From NCBI GenBank assembly GCA_003290465.1, contig CP030759.1, positions 2,616,572 through 2,680,571 of the forward strand: a stretch of DNA of 64,000 nucleotides, written 5' to 3'. The position numbers were made by a program, and so were the translations under genes. Shown one piece after another: positions 19,870 to 28,230 of this stretch; the stretch's first letter is position 1; each line of letters opens with the position of its first letter. This DNA is from Candidatus Sumerlaea chitinivorans (GTDB lineage: Bacteria; Sumerlaeota; Sumerlaeia; Sumerlaeales; Sumerlaeaceae). A model generated the notes under the pieces. The model did not search any database, had not been told where the DNA came from, and worked only from the letters and a program-made list of their open reading frames with translations.

Positions 19870-19899
19870 AGAGGAGAGGAGAGGAGAGGAGAGGAGAGG
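19870..19899 (-). repeat. Pentanucleotide CCTCT repeat, 6 perfect units, module 2
   Basis: Six CCTCT units on the minus strand follow ATGAATAAACGC (ATG at 19911) and are followed by CCTTT. From this ATG the present frame gives MNKRPLLSSPLLSSPF and stops after 22 codons. With 4 or 7 units it would continue into the D2 signal peptide. Confidence 0.92.
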
Positions 19900-20115
19900 G
19901 CGTTTATTCATCGTTCTTTCTCCACCACATTTCAATCTTCTCGGTTGCGGCCTTTAGCTGTGGCTGAGGTTGAGTGTCAACAAAAAAATCAACTGAAATT
20001 GTTGGTTTTTGCCCTCTTGGCGTTCGAATCAGGCGATCCCCGACACCCAAAGCGCCACCCGTACCATTGTAAACCACTGCCCGTGACTAAAAAGCCCCCA
20101 CCCCGTTGGTGAAGC
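19900..20115 (-). promoter_or_regulatory. Conserved module leader 2
   Basis: Nearly identical to leader 1 over its whole length, from the stop of A3 to the start ATG 19911: CACC/GGTG hairpin with TTTTT, T-rich run, TTGACA, weak TAAAGG and the GGTGGAG Shine-Dalgarno. The identity of this non-coding sequence between copies, while the following D genes have diverged, indicates functional constraint or recent homogenisation. Confidence 0.6.
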
Positions 20116-21453
20116 TTATCTCGTCCCTGTGGTTCCCTCGTCCTCCCACGGCAGCCAGCCCTTTTTCTGCAGCCAGTAAGTGAGTATCTGGGAGCAATCG
20201 TAGACCTCATTCATCACTTGGATAGCGGAATGCATCTGGCCCGGGTCAAACTTGGTGGAGTGGATATTCCAGACCAAGTAGGCGTACTCAGGCCAGAACG
20301 GACCGGGGGCCCGAAGTACTTTGTCCCATGCATACAAATGCGAATCGATACCCGCGCGGTAGTAGGCATCCACACTGGCAAGCCGCAGTTCTGGGCTTAT
20401 GCGAAGATCCCTTGCCTCATTCGCTTTAAGATCTTGTGACAGATCTGAAAGAAGGCTTTTCACTGCCTCGGATTGAGAGGGAAGGTCCGCAAGGATCTCC
20501 AGAACAGCAGCTCGCACGGGAAGCCGACGCGTTTCGATTTGGAAATAGAAATTGTCCGTGGAGACCTTAGTGTTAGGGGTTATGATGCTGTTCGACGGCC
20601 ACGGTCGCCCTTCCGCATCATGAATCTCCCACAGTCGCTGTAGGCGCTTTAGCCCCTGCGCCTCCTCGTCTACACAAAGAAGCACGAGCAATGGCAAATA
20701 GGGAGGCTTCACGGCGTCCGGTTCTGGGGTTATATAGCGATAACCCGACCAGTGGTCGAAGAAAACGTACCAACGTGCTCGAGTTGTCTCGGTGTCAATG
20801 TACGTACTAATCTTCCCAAGCAGTTCTGGCGAACTCTCTGCAGACGCGAAACGCTGCTGGACGAGTGGCTTGAGTTCGTCGGGCACCCGACAGCCGATGG
20901 GTTTGCCGAGGAGCACATCCTTGTAGACACCGATAATACGTCGCGTGCGTAGCGCGAGGGCCTTCTCTTTGACCTCTTTCTGCTCCTCCGGCGTCCCGCG
21001 CACATACACAATCGCCCCCGCCACCGCTTCCTCGGGGCTATACAGAAATCGCGCCTTTTTCACCACACCGCGCGCCCACTCCAGCGAACCTGTTGTGTCA
21101 GGGCTTAGTGCCCGCTGCGCCAATGCCCGACGCTCCTCCTGGGCCGGCAACTTCCCCGAGGCAAGCACTTGCACCCAGTAGCCCGGAGGCTCGTCTAGCC
21201 CTTCATACGCCCACAAGAGCACATCTTCGAGAAACGCTTGGGTCGGAGCCCTCTCGCCCCGGTTGATCGCTTCCCCGTCCACCAACTGCGCGCGCAGCAC
21301 AGCCCGCAGGGCGGGATTGAGGACCCGCTTACGCGATACCTCCTGTGCCTGCGTCAGGAGGCTCATCCATCCCACTGCGATGCCAAAGACGACAATAAGG
21401 AGGGAACGATTTGTCCACTGCCGAACCCTGCGTTCACTTCTTTGGTGAGCCAT
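20116..21453 (-). CDS. Module 3 protein A (A3), exported protein of unknown family
   Basis: 445 residues from ATG 21453. Signal peptide about 14-37 (RSLLIVVFGIAVGWMSLLTQ). The block ALRAVLRAQLVDGEAINRGE to GKPIGCRVPDELKPL is close to A1/A2 but with more substitutions. The middle is variable and the end is YWLQKKGWLPWEDEGTTGTR. Lies 54 nt after B3. Shorter than A1 and A2, with the length difference in the variable middle. Confidence 0.8.
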   Translation of the reverse strand: MAHQRSERRVRQWTNRSLLIVVFGIAVGWMSLLTQAQEVSRKRVLNPALRAVLRAQLVDGEAINRGERAPTQAFLEDVLLWAYEGLDEPPGYWVQVLASGKLPAQEERRALAQRALSPDTTGSLEWARGVVKKARFLYSPEEAVAGAIVYVRGTPEEQKEVKEKALALRTRRIIGVYKDVLLGKPIGCRVPDELKPLVQQRFASAESSPELLGKISTYIDTETTRARWYVFFDHWSGYRYITPEPDAVKPPYLPLLVLLCVDEEAQGLKRLQRLWEIHDAEGRPWPSNSIITPNTKVSTDNFYFQIETRRLPVRAAVLEILADLPSQSEAVKSLLSDLSQDLKANEARDLRISPELRLASVDAYYRAGIDSHLYAWDKVLRAPGPFWPEYAYLVWNIHSTKFDPGQMHSAIQVMNEVYDCSQILTYWLQKKGWLPWEDEGTTGTR

Positions 21454-21507
21454 AAACGTGACTACCCCTCTTTCTCCAAAAATTGGTCTTTACCACCGCG
21501 CCCCGCT

Positions 21508-22944
21508 CTAATCCTTTCTTATCCCCAATTCTCTCTCTGCGTAGGGGATAAATTCAGAACGCGGGAAATACGTTTTGAGGGTCTGGTAAAGGGCTTCCGC
21601 CCGCTGCCGAGAACCACCCGTCTTGATTAGACACGAGATCAGGTGGAAGTACGCGCGCTGGACGTGATAGAAGGGAACTTCAGGCCATAACTCTCGGTTC
21701 GGAGACCACTCGATGCAGCGCTCAAAATAGGGCATCGCTTCCGCGTACTTACCAATCCAGTAGAACCCCCGGCCGGTAAAGAATGTCGCCGTGGCTTGCT
21801 CCAGAGTCGTCTGCTCGTCACGGAAGTCCGTCAGGAAGCGCTGTCCCTCGATAGCAACCTTCTCCCATTGGTCATCCCATTGAAAACTTTCCAAGTACAT
21901 GAGTCGCGCTCGAGCTTTGTCCACCGGCTTCGAGCAAATGGCCTCGGCATCCTTACAGAACTGCCGCACCCGCTCCCACGCTTCGGCAGGGACTGGCTGG
22001 TTCGCATTTCGTTTATTAATGTAAATCTCAAACAACACCCCGGCCCCTTGCAGAGCTGCCGTCTCAAGGTAGTATCGGGGAACTTTCGAACTCATGAGCT
22101 CCAGATACGCCGCATGCGACTCCTCGTGGCGATTCCCCCGATGGAGGAGCGCCGCTAGCCGAAGTTTACTCTCCAAAACCAAGCGCGACTGCGGCGCGAT
22201 CGGCTCAAACAAATCCACAATCTCACGGAACACCTCGTAGGCCTCCTCGTCCCGCCGCTCTTTGATTAACAGGTGCCCGTACGATGAGTACGCCCGCCGT
22301 CCGGCTGCTGTATCCGGATACGTGTCCCAGATCCGCTTGAGCTCCTTGAGCGCATCCTCCACGCGGCCAACCTTCGCCTGCGACGTCGCGTCATCGTACG
22401 CCGCCGACGCCTTGAGCTCGCGTTCGAGGCGCTCCGCAAGCGGTTGAGTCGTTTGCCCCGCCGCCTCACGCATCGCGATCTCCACCCGAATCCCATACGA
22501 CGAATCCGGATGCAGCGTCCGCATGCGCGTCGCCATCTCCAACGCCGTGGACGTATCGCCCTCCGCAAACGCAACCTTTAGCGCCCGGTACGTCGCCTCG
22601 CTCGCATCGTACGTTAGCGGATCCATCTCGATCGCCTGACGATAGCTTTCCAGGGCTTTCGCTCGATTGCCCAGCCGCTCCCAGCAGCGTCCCTTGCGGA
22701 TCGCACTGTTCTGTGCCGTCGGGTTCAGCGCAATCACTTCCTCAAACTTCTGGATCGCTTCCGCGTAGCGCCCCTCCCGCTCCAGCTCAAGCGCCTCCTT
22801 GCGACGCTGCAAGGCATCCTCGTGTACTGAGGATCTCCCATACACTGGCGAAAAAAACACCAACGTGAGCCCCAATAGCAAGACCCCCCTAAGGACGTGT
22901 TCGCCCCTTGGCAAGTTTTCAGTGTTTCGATTTCGGACTTTCAT
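21508..22944 (-). CDS. Module 3 protein B (B3), exported TPR protein
   Basis: 478 residues from ATG 22944 (GGAGG at 7 nt). Signal peptide about 17-36 (VLRGVLLLGLTLVFFSPVYG), different from B1 and B2. From RRKEALELEREGRYAEAIQK to about residue 285 the protein is nearly identical to B1/B2. The C-terminal third is diverged in this copy (YAEAMPYFERCIEWSPNREL) but keeps the same plan. TPR scaffold, probably periplasmic or surface. Confidence 0.85.
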   Translation of the reverse strand: MKVRNRNTENLPRGEHVLRGVLLLGLTLVFFSPVYGRSSVHEDALQRRKEALELEREGRYAEAIQKFEEVIALNPTAQNSAIRKGRCWERLGNRAKALESYRQAIEMDPLTYDASEATYRALKVAFAEGDTSTALEMATRMRTLHPDSSYGIRVEIAMREAAGQTTQPLAERLERELKASAAYDDATSQAKVGRVEDALKELKRIWDTYPDTAAGRRAYSSYGHLLIKERRDEEAYEVFREIVDLFEPIAPQSRLVLESKLRLAALLHRGNRHEESHAAYLELMSSKVPRYYLETAALQGAGVLFEIYINKRNANQPVPAEAWERVRQFCKDAEAICSKPVDKARARLMYLESFQWDDQWEKVAIEGQRFLTDFRDEQTTLEQATATFFTGRGFYWIGKYAEAMPYFERCIEWSPNRELWPEVPFYHVQRAYFHLISCLIKTGGSRQRAEALYQTLKTYFPRSEFIPYAERELGIRKD

Positions 22945-23029
22945 ACTTATGCCTCCTCTGTTTCTCCACTCATGTCCCTAATCTTTCCTGCAAAGCTAAG
23001 CCTCTCTGTGTCCGCGGTCGGACTCGCGT

Positions 23030-24157
23030 TTAGTTGCTCTTCCGCTGCTTCCAAACCTCCTCAGCAAAATAATCCGTAATCTGAAGACCCGCTTGCATTT
23101 GGTCTTGTATGAGAAGTGCATTTCTTACATCCGCAGGTCTCCCCTCATCCACGCCCGACTGGCAATTTACAGTCAAAGCAACTCCAGCACAGTTGTGTAA
23201 GAATTTCAGCATTCCCGGATTATCCCACACATCAGGCGAGAGCTGGTCTGGCGAACACGTATGAAGTATTTTCCACACGAGAGCAGCCATTGAAGGCTGG
23301 GTTGCAGCTTGCATCAGAGCAAAATTATACAGAGCTGGATGTATACTGACGGTCGTAGTAATATCATGCACGAGCGAGGGATAAGCCCGCCCAATTTTCG
23401 ACAGATACGCCCGCTCAGCCATCGATATGAGCTCCTCTTCCTCAATCTGTGTGAAATCGTCATAGATATTACCGCGGGTAATTCTCAGGTATCGCACTCG
23501 CAGGAAAAACAAAAGCCATGGATCAGAGCCTTTAAGAGCTGGTAGGCCTGCCTCCGCATCGACAACGTATCGAAAATAATCGGTTTCTATATCATGTGCC
23601 TCGTAGAGTTTAAGCAATACAGCGGTATCCGGTACGGATGCCCTTTTGCGGAATCCATCCAATACGGTCCGGACTGTAAACCATTCTCTCACGTAAGGGG
23701 AATGGAGATTTGCCATAATTGCCTGAATCTCTTGGCTATTCTCTTGACTCGTTATCCACTTTCGATCCTTAGTTGGCTGTTCCGGAAATACGCTCGGTCG
23801 CCAAGTTAGATACAGTACTACCGCCGCCCCCTCCGCTGGCGTCAGTCCCGGCGATTTTCTGCCATAAAGGAGAAGGTTTTGTATCGTCTCGCGAACCTCA
23901 GGCAAAGGTGCATCGTTACTCAGCGACCTAACAATCTTCTTTGCCAATTCCGGATTGCCAGGAACTGTGCTTTCAGCAACCTGAATTATGTAATCCTGAA
24001 GGTTATATCTACCGAGCATTAATTCATAATAGAGCTTGTTGACGTGCAAAGACCAATTGGCTTGCTCTGCACTTACAACATTCCAGCCCCAGCCTAATGC
24101 TAAGAGGATGAGGGCGGTCCGCACGTGATATTTCCAAGTGAATTGTGTTAAACGCAT
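23030..24157 (-). CDS. Module 3 protein C (C3), exported protein of unknown family
   Basis: 375 residues, start ATG 24157 after GGAAGG. Signal peptide VRTALILLALGWGWNVVSAE. Shorter than C1 and C2 and barely alignable, except for the C-terminal pattern LKFLHNCAG and LIQDQMQAGLQITDYFAEEV. Lies 47 nt after D3 and 85 nt before B3. Family not recognised. Confidence 0.72.
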   Translation of the reverse strand: MRLTQFTWKYHVRTALILLALGWGWNVVSAEQANWSLHVNKLYYELMLGRYNLQDYIIQVAESTVPGNPELAKKIVRSLSNDAPLPEVRETIQNLLLYGRKSPGLTPAEGAAVVLYLTWRPSVFPEQPTKDRKWITSQENSQEIQAIMANLHSPYVREWFTVRTVLDGFRKRASVPDTAVLLKLYEAHDIETDYFRYVVDAEAGLPALKGSDPWLLFFLRVRYLRITRGNIYDDFTQIEEEELISMAERAYLSKIGRAYPSLVHDITTTVSIHPALYNFALMQAATQPSMAALVWKILHTCSPDQLSPDVWDNPGMLKFLHNCAGVALTVNCQSGVDEGRPADVRNALLIQDQMQAGLQITDYFAEEVWKQRKSN

Positions 24158-24204
24158 AATTGCGACACCTTCCTTTTCTAAGTGTCCTCTTCATGCCACA
24201 CGCG

Positions 24205-25413
24205 TCAGTTGGCCGAGTTTTGATTTGTGTCACAGATCGGCACAGGCAATTCTTTGATCCGTTGTAATTGAATTTGTCCTCCCGAGTAATTGTTTACGGG
24301 GCGAATGTCTTCGTCTTCGCCCCATTCGCAGGCGATATTGCGAATCTCGTCAACGGAAGTAAGCAGGAGTTCTGACCACACCCCCTGGTCCGATAGGAAA
24401 GTCTCGTAGGTTTCTACTCTGTCGGTAACCAAGAAATAGCGAATGGGTTTAAACAACTGCAGCAACCCGAATTTGTTCTCTTTAGCAGGCAAGGTCCACG
24501 TTCGACCAACAACGTTTATTGGCTCTGGTGGAGATGGCCTAGTAAAATGCACTGATACCTCAACGACGTCTAAGGCACCCACAGTCAGATCAACTCCTTC
24601 GAATTGAAGTCCACCACTGGTGTCGCGATTCACGAACTGCGTGCCTCGATAGGAAGTTAAAGTTGAAATAGAGACCGGGGATTCGCAATTCGCGTTTGCA
24701 CTGGCAAGGAACCCCAGCTTGGTCCCGAGATAGTGTTTAGTGTAGTTGTGATATTGGACCTCCAGTCCGAGAATTCCCAGGATGGGTTTAGTGGTGGTGG
24801 CGCGCCAGTGTTCATCAGGCGGTGCTTCTTCCAACAGTTCAATACAATTAGGGATTCGTTCTACTGGCGATTCAGAGACGTATACCCACACTAAAACGTT
24901 GGTTGTCTCCTTAGCATTTGCATCGAGGAGAATCGTTGTCCCGTCATCCCGAGTGTACACGGTTGTCCGTTGCGGGTTTTCGAGCTGAGAGGCAAGACAG
25001 TAAAAGCCCGGCTGTGTGAGAGTGACAGGGCAACCACCAAAACAGAATCCCCATTGGCTCGTTACCTCGTCCTCAATCTCCGTAACGCAGAATTCTGTAA
25101 CATTCTGATCCAGCGTGTAGTCCCAACACATCCACTCGTGTACCAAGTAATCCTCATCGCTCCCCCCGATATTCAGCCCGAAAAAGCTTGCCCACTGCTC
25201 AGCGGTGGTAAAACCTGGATCTTTGCAACGCTGCTCTACGGTCGGAACCTCCGCCGGTAAGCCGCTTACGGTTATTGGTGGACCGTCTGTTGGTTGCCAC
25301 GGCTGGCTGCACACATCGACTGAGAAGCAAGGATCAGGGGCTGGCGTTGGACTCGGTTGAGGTGTGGGCGTAGGATTATTCGGAGCCGTTGCTGCGGAGA
25401 GACAATTGCACAT
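24205..25413 (-). CDS. Module 3 protein D (D3), secreted Cys-rich protein, apparently out of frame with its start
   Basis: The only in-frame ATG (25413) falls inside the hydrophobic signal segment (IARAVRVLLFAIMCNCLSAA), so translation from it would lack the positively charged start. The open frame continues upstream to the leader without another standard start codon. Mature part: Pro/Thr linker (NNPTPTPQPSPTPAPDPC), then GPPITVSGLPAEV...CKDPGFTTAEQWASFFGLN shared with D1/D2, then a variable region with many cysteines. Proposed true start: leader ATG 25555, in frame with 3 or 6 CCTCT units; 5 are present. Confidence 0.73.
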   Translation of the reverse strand: MCNCLSAATAPNNPTPTPQPSPTPAPDPCFSVDVCSQPWQPTDGPPITVSGLPAEVPTVEQRCKDPGFTTAEQWASFFGLNIGGSDEDYLVHEWMCWDYTLDQNVTEFCVTEIEDEVTSQWGFCFGGCPVTLTQPGFYCLASQLENPQRTTVYTRDDGTTILLDANAKETTNVLVWVYVSESPVERIPNCIELLEEAPPDEHWRATTTKPILGILGLEVQYHNYTKHYLGTKLGFLASANANCESPVSISTLTSYRGTQFVNRDTSGGLQFEGVDLTVGALDVVEVSVHFTRPSPPEPINVVGRTWTLPAKENKFGLLQLFKPIRYFLVTDRVETYETFLSDQGVWSELLLTSVDEIRNIACEWGEDEDIRPVNNYSGGQIQLQRIKELPVPICDTNQNSAN

Positions 25414-25518
25414 TATCGCAAAGAGAAGAACTCTAACGGCTCTTGCGATTTTCCCCGCGCACAGGGTTTGGAGCAGGCGCCCCGTGCTGTCCTCCCTGAA
25501 ACTAACGGAAATATGAGG

Positions 25519-25543
25519 AGAGGAGAGGAGAGGAGAGGAGAGG
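25519..25543 (-). repeat. Pentanucleotide CCTCT repeat, 5 perfect units, module 3
   Basis: Five CCTCT units on the minus strand follow ATGAATAAACGC (ATG at 25555). The present frame reads MNKRPLLSSPLLSSYFR and stops. Gain of one unit or loss of two opens the frame into D3. Confidence 0.92.
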
Positions 25544-25636
25544 GCGTTTATTCATCGTTCTTTCTCCACCACATTTCAATCTTCTCGGTTGCGGCCTTTA
25601 GCTGTGGCTGAGGTTGAGTGTCAACAAAAAAATCAA
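25544..25636 (-). promoter_or_regulatory. Conserved module leader 3
   Basis: This copy shares only the part nearest to D: T-rich run, TTGACA, weak TAAAGG and GGTGGAG before ATG 25555. Identity to leaders 1 and 2 stops abruptly at about 25636, where no A gene lies upstream. The conserved remainder therefore defines the minimal leader, about 95 bp, and includes the candidate promoter. The stretch 25637-25745 up to the next gene shows nothing further. Confidence 0.6.
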
Positions 25637-25745
25637 TTCCACTCTAATTTTTCCGCTCTCAGCCTCAAACAAGGCGGTCGGGCACCTAAGCGTGAACCGT
25701 TCAAAAAGTCCGAACCGATAATAGTGACCGCCCCTCTCCCCTCAT

Positions 25746-26387
25746 TCACTCGACCTTCCGTACGAGCGAAAAGGCGATCTCGGGGGAGGCTTTGAGTGTG
25801 ACTACAATGCGGATGAGAAGCATCCCGAGCGCTTCGAGATAGCGCGCACTCGAGAGTGGGCCGCAGTCAACTGGGTCAAAGCCGGCGTCGGCCACAAGCA
25901 GCGCGACGACCTGCTTTGCCGCGCCATCGTCACCGCAGTAGAATCCGCTGACTTTCTGCCCCGCCACGCGGCACCCCTCGAGAGCCAGCACAGGCGAAGG
26001 AATCGTGTTCAGCGCTTTTACGACGCGTGCCTGCGGGACAAGTCTTGCAATCTCTTCGGACGCACTCGTGGTGAAACCAAACTCGAGATCGCTGAAGTCG
26101 GGTTTCACAGGATTGATGATATCAATAAGGATTTTCCCCTCAAGCGAGCCACATTCCTCAAGAGCTGATTTGCATTGCGCCCAGTGGGTGGCCAGAAGAA
26201 CGATGTCACACCATGCTGCCGTCTCGCGGATGGAGCCGGCTCGAGCCCCGTGCCCGACCTCCTCGGCAAGGGCGCGCATTTCTTCCAAACCCCGCACATC
26301 GCTAAACATCACCTCGTGACCTGCGTGCGCCCAAAGGCGCCCAAGTCCGCCCCCCATTCGACCAGAACCCACTATCCCAATACGCAT
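25746..26387 (-). CDS. NADPH-dependent F420 reductase-like protein
   Basis: 213 residues from ATG 26387 (GGAGG at 8 nt). The N-terminus is a Rossmann nucleotide-binding motif (MRIGIVGSGRMGGGLGRLWA) followed by GHEVMFSD. Other family marks are DIVLLATHW, ILIDIINPV, VVKALNTIPSPV and FYCGDDGAAKQVVALL. These fit the NpdG/Fno-like group (F420H2:NADP oxidoreductase), which also includes many proteins not using F420; ferric reductase-like Steap homologues are related. Cofactor F420 use is not shown by anything in the window. It stands alone between the modules and the TonB operon. Confidence 0.75.
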   Translation of the reverse strand: MRIGIVGSGRMGGGLGRLWAHAGHEVMFSDVRGLEEMRALAEEVGHGARAGSIRETAAWCDIVLLATHWAQCKSALEECGSLEGKILIDIINPVKPDFSDLEFGFTTSASEEIARLVPQARVVKALNTIPSPVLALEGCRVAGQKVSGFYCGDDGAAKQVVALLVADAGFDPVDCGPLSSARYLEALGMLLIRIVVTLKASPEIAFSLVRKVE

Positions 26388-26585
26388 CGTCGCTACCTCC
26401 AAATGTGATGCATCAGATTTAGTCCATCGAATAGCTTTACCATGCCGCCTTTCACAGGACTCTGGCTGCAGGCGTCATCTTCGGAAGGCAACGATAAAGT
26501 CCGCTGCAAGGCAATATGTTTGCGGCCTCCTGCGAGAATGATGTGCGCCCGGCGGCAATCGGCCGCCTCCATTTCTTGGCTAAGG

Positions 26586-27716
26586 TCATCGGGAGGGAGG
26601 CGGGGACGGTGACGCGGTGGTTGCCTCAGCGTTATCACCCGCAAAGACGAACGTCAGCGAAGTCCAAATGGAGCTTTTCCCAAATTCAGGTGGGAGTGGG
26701 CCAAGGTTCCCAGTCTTGCGGAGAGCGTCGATCGCGCAGGCGTCGTATTGGGCAACTCCCGTGGATTTCACCACGCGGATGTTCTGAATCGTTCCATCGC
26801 GGAGAATCTCCCATTCGACAACACACGTCAGGTTGGGATCGTTGACTCCTGGCGGGACGGTGAAGTTCGACTGGATTTTCATCCGGGCCCGGGTGGTGTA
26901 AAGCATCGAAAGTATGCTTTGGTTGCGATCCAAGGGTAGGGGAGCGCCCTCCACACCTTCGGGAACTCCGGGAATGCCAACTTCCTGACCGGGCAGAGCC
27001 TCGCCCACCGTGGCGCCGGCAGGGGTCTGACGCGGTAGGTCCACTCCGGTAAAACGGTTTCCGCCCGGGGCCGCCGAAGCCAGCTCATAGGCACTGGCAA
27101 TTCCCTTTTCTTTGGGTGTGGGCTTTGGCGTCTGCTTCGCAGCGGATTTCGTGGGAGTCCCCTTCTGTTGCGGTCTTGTGTTTGGACTAATTTGAGCCGT
27201 GGATTTCGCCGTCGCTTTAGTACTGGTGGCCCGCGGAGTAGGCGATTTCGTAGCTTTCGGTGACGCTGTTGCGGTAGGGGTTGCTCGAGGAGTGATTGCG
27301 ATCGTCTTCGCTGGCGTCGGGGTAGGCGCCGCCGTCGGCGATAGGGTGGGCGTCGGCGTTAGCAACACGGGTGTTGGGGAGGACGCTGGCGTTGCAGACG
27401 AGACTTCGGGGGTTCCTCGCGCCGACTCTTGTGTTTGTATGGCGGTTTGTGTTGGTGAGGGTGTGACCGATGCCACGGGAGATGGTGTGGGTGTGGGCGA
27501 CGCCGTGGGGGAGGATTGCGCTCCTCCAGGTGGCGCGGGGCGATTCATTGCCTCCACAACCTCTTTGGTCATCACGGCGTTTAGGCTCGTGCCTTTTGGG
27601 AGTATGACAAACTGTAGGTTTTTGTGCTTGCGCTCGGGCGCAAGAAATGTCCAAGCAGCCAGCATCGCGAACAAGAGGCCATGCAACAGGAGCGAATATT
27701 TGAAGTAGCGCACCAT
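26586..27716 (-). CDS. TonB/TolA-like energy transducer
   Basis: 376 residues. One N-terminal membrane anchor (about 5-25, YSLLLHGLLFAMLAAWTFL), a long Pro/Thr/Ser/Lys-rich spacer (about 60-205) suited to span the periplasm, and a C-terminal TonB-like domain (about 270-365: MKIQSNFTVPPGVND, LTCVVEWEILRDGTIQNIRV, STGVAQYDACAIDALRKTG). It would transmit proton-motive force from the TolQR/ExbBD complex to the outer membrane. It directly follows the TolR-like gene by 14 nt. The low-complexity spacer with repeated (S)PTPT is notable and could vary in length. Confidence 0.82.
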   Translation of the reverse strand: MVRYFKYSLLLHGLLFAMLAAWTFLAPERKHKNLQFVILPKGTSLNAVMTKEVVEAMNRPAPPGGAQSSPTASPTPTPSPVASVTPSPTQTAIQTQESARGTPEVSSATPASSPTPVLLTPTPTLSPTAAPTPTPAKTIAITPRATPTATASPKATKSPTPRATSTKATAKSTAQISPNTRPQQKGTPTKSAAKQTPKPTPKEKGIASAYELASAAPGGNRFTGVDLPRQTPAGATVGEALPGQEVGIPGVPEGVEGAPLPLDRNQSILSMLYTTRARMKIQSNFTVPPGVNDPNLTCVVEWEILRDGTIQNIRVVKSTGVAQYDACAIDALRKTGNLGPLPPEFGKSSIWTSLTFVFAGDNAEATTASPSPPPSR

Positions 27717-27730
27717 GGGCGCTTGTCACC

Positions 27731-28228
27731 TCACTTGCCCTCTGGACGGTCCATTGGCTCGGCCAAGGTCGAGGCCCCACTCGCAGGCCTGTTGGGAGCT
27801 GTAACCCGCCCCGCCTCCACAGGTAGCCCAACTGCTTCGATGCCAGCCCGGCGCAGAGCAGCCACCACTTGAATGAAGATGTCATAGGGCACGTCGCGGT
27901 CGGCTTGGATTTCTACCGAAGGCATGCGGCCGTTTTCGCGCTGAAGCCGAAGACGCATTTCGATATCCCGTAAGGTTACAGGCTCGTCATTTAGGAAGAA
28001 TTGCTGTTCGCTTTGCGAGGGTTTGGGTACGACAATCGTAAAAAGCTGAGTTTGATTCTGCGTAAGCTGGGGAGCCCCTTCTTGAACGGTGGGCAGATCA
28101 AGGTCGATCCCATATTTCAGGGCCGGCGCCACAATCATAAACGCGATCAGCAGCACAAACGTCACGTCCAGCAGCGAGGTGAGGTTGATCTGGGAAATTG
28201 GAGCAAGGTCTTTATGGTGCCGGCGCAT
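27731..28228 (-). CDS. ExbD/TolR biopolymer transport protein
   Basis: 165 residues. One membrane helix (about 17-37) contains the family's critical Asp in LLDVTFVLLIAFMIV (Asp21), which carries protons in TolR/ExbD. The periplasmic domain includes VEIQADRDVPYDIFIQVVAAL, typical of the family. Forms the inner-membrane motor with the upstream TolQ-like protein; the genes are separated by 2 nt. Whether the complex serves the Tol system or TonB-dependent uptake cannot be told, since tolB and pal are not nearby. Confidence 0.9.
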   Translation of the reverse strand: MRRHHKDLAPISQINLTSLLDVTFVLLIAFMIVAPALKYGIDLDLPTVQEGAPQLTQNQTQLFTIVVPKPSQSEQQFFLNDEPVTLRDIEMRLRLQRENGRMPSVEIQADRDVPYDIFIQVVAALRRAGIEAVGLPVEAGRVTAPNRPASGASTLAEPMDRPEGK

Positions 28229-28230
28229 GG

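Larger units (their letters stand above)
8522..25636 (-). repeat. Three tandem copies of a four-gene secreted-protein module
   Basis: Module 3 (20116-25636), module 2 (14295-19911) and module 1 (8522-14089) each contain, in transcription order, genes D, C, B and A. The unit is about 5.5-5.8 kb. The leader before D, the mature part of B, the 5' part of A and the last 20 codons of A are nearly identical between copies even at wobble positions. D, C and the middle of A are strongly diverged. Such a block pattern points to duplication followed by diversification, with recombination or gene conversion homogenising the shared blocks. Confidence 0.9.

Noticed and set aside
27199-27708. 169-codon plus-strand frame rich in Val, Gly and Ala
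   Set aside because: It is the complement of the Pro/Thr/Ser spacer of the TonB-like gene; low complexity explains the open frame.
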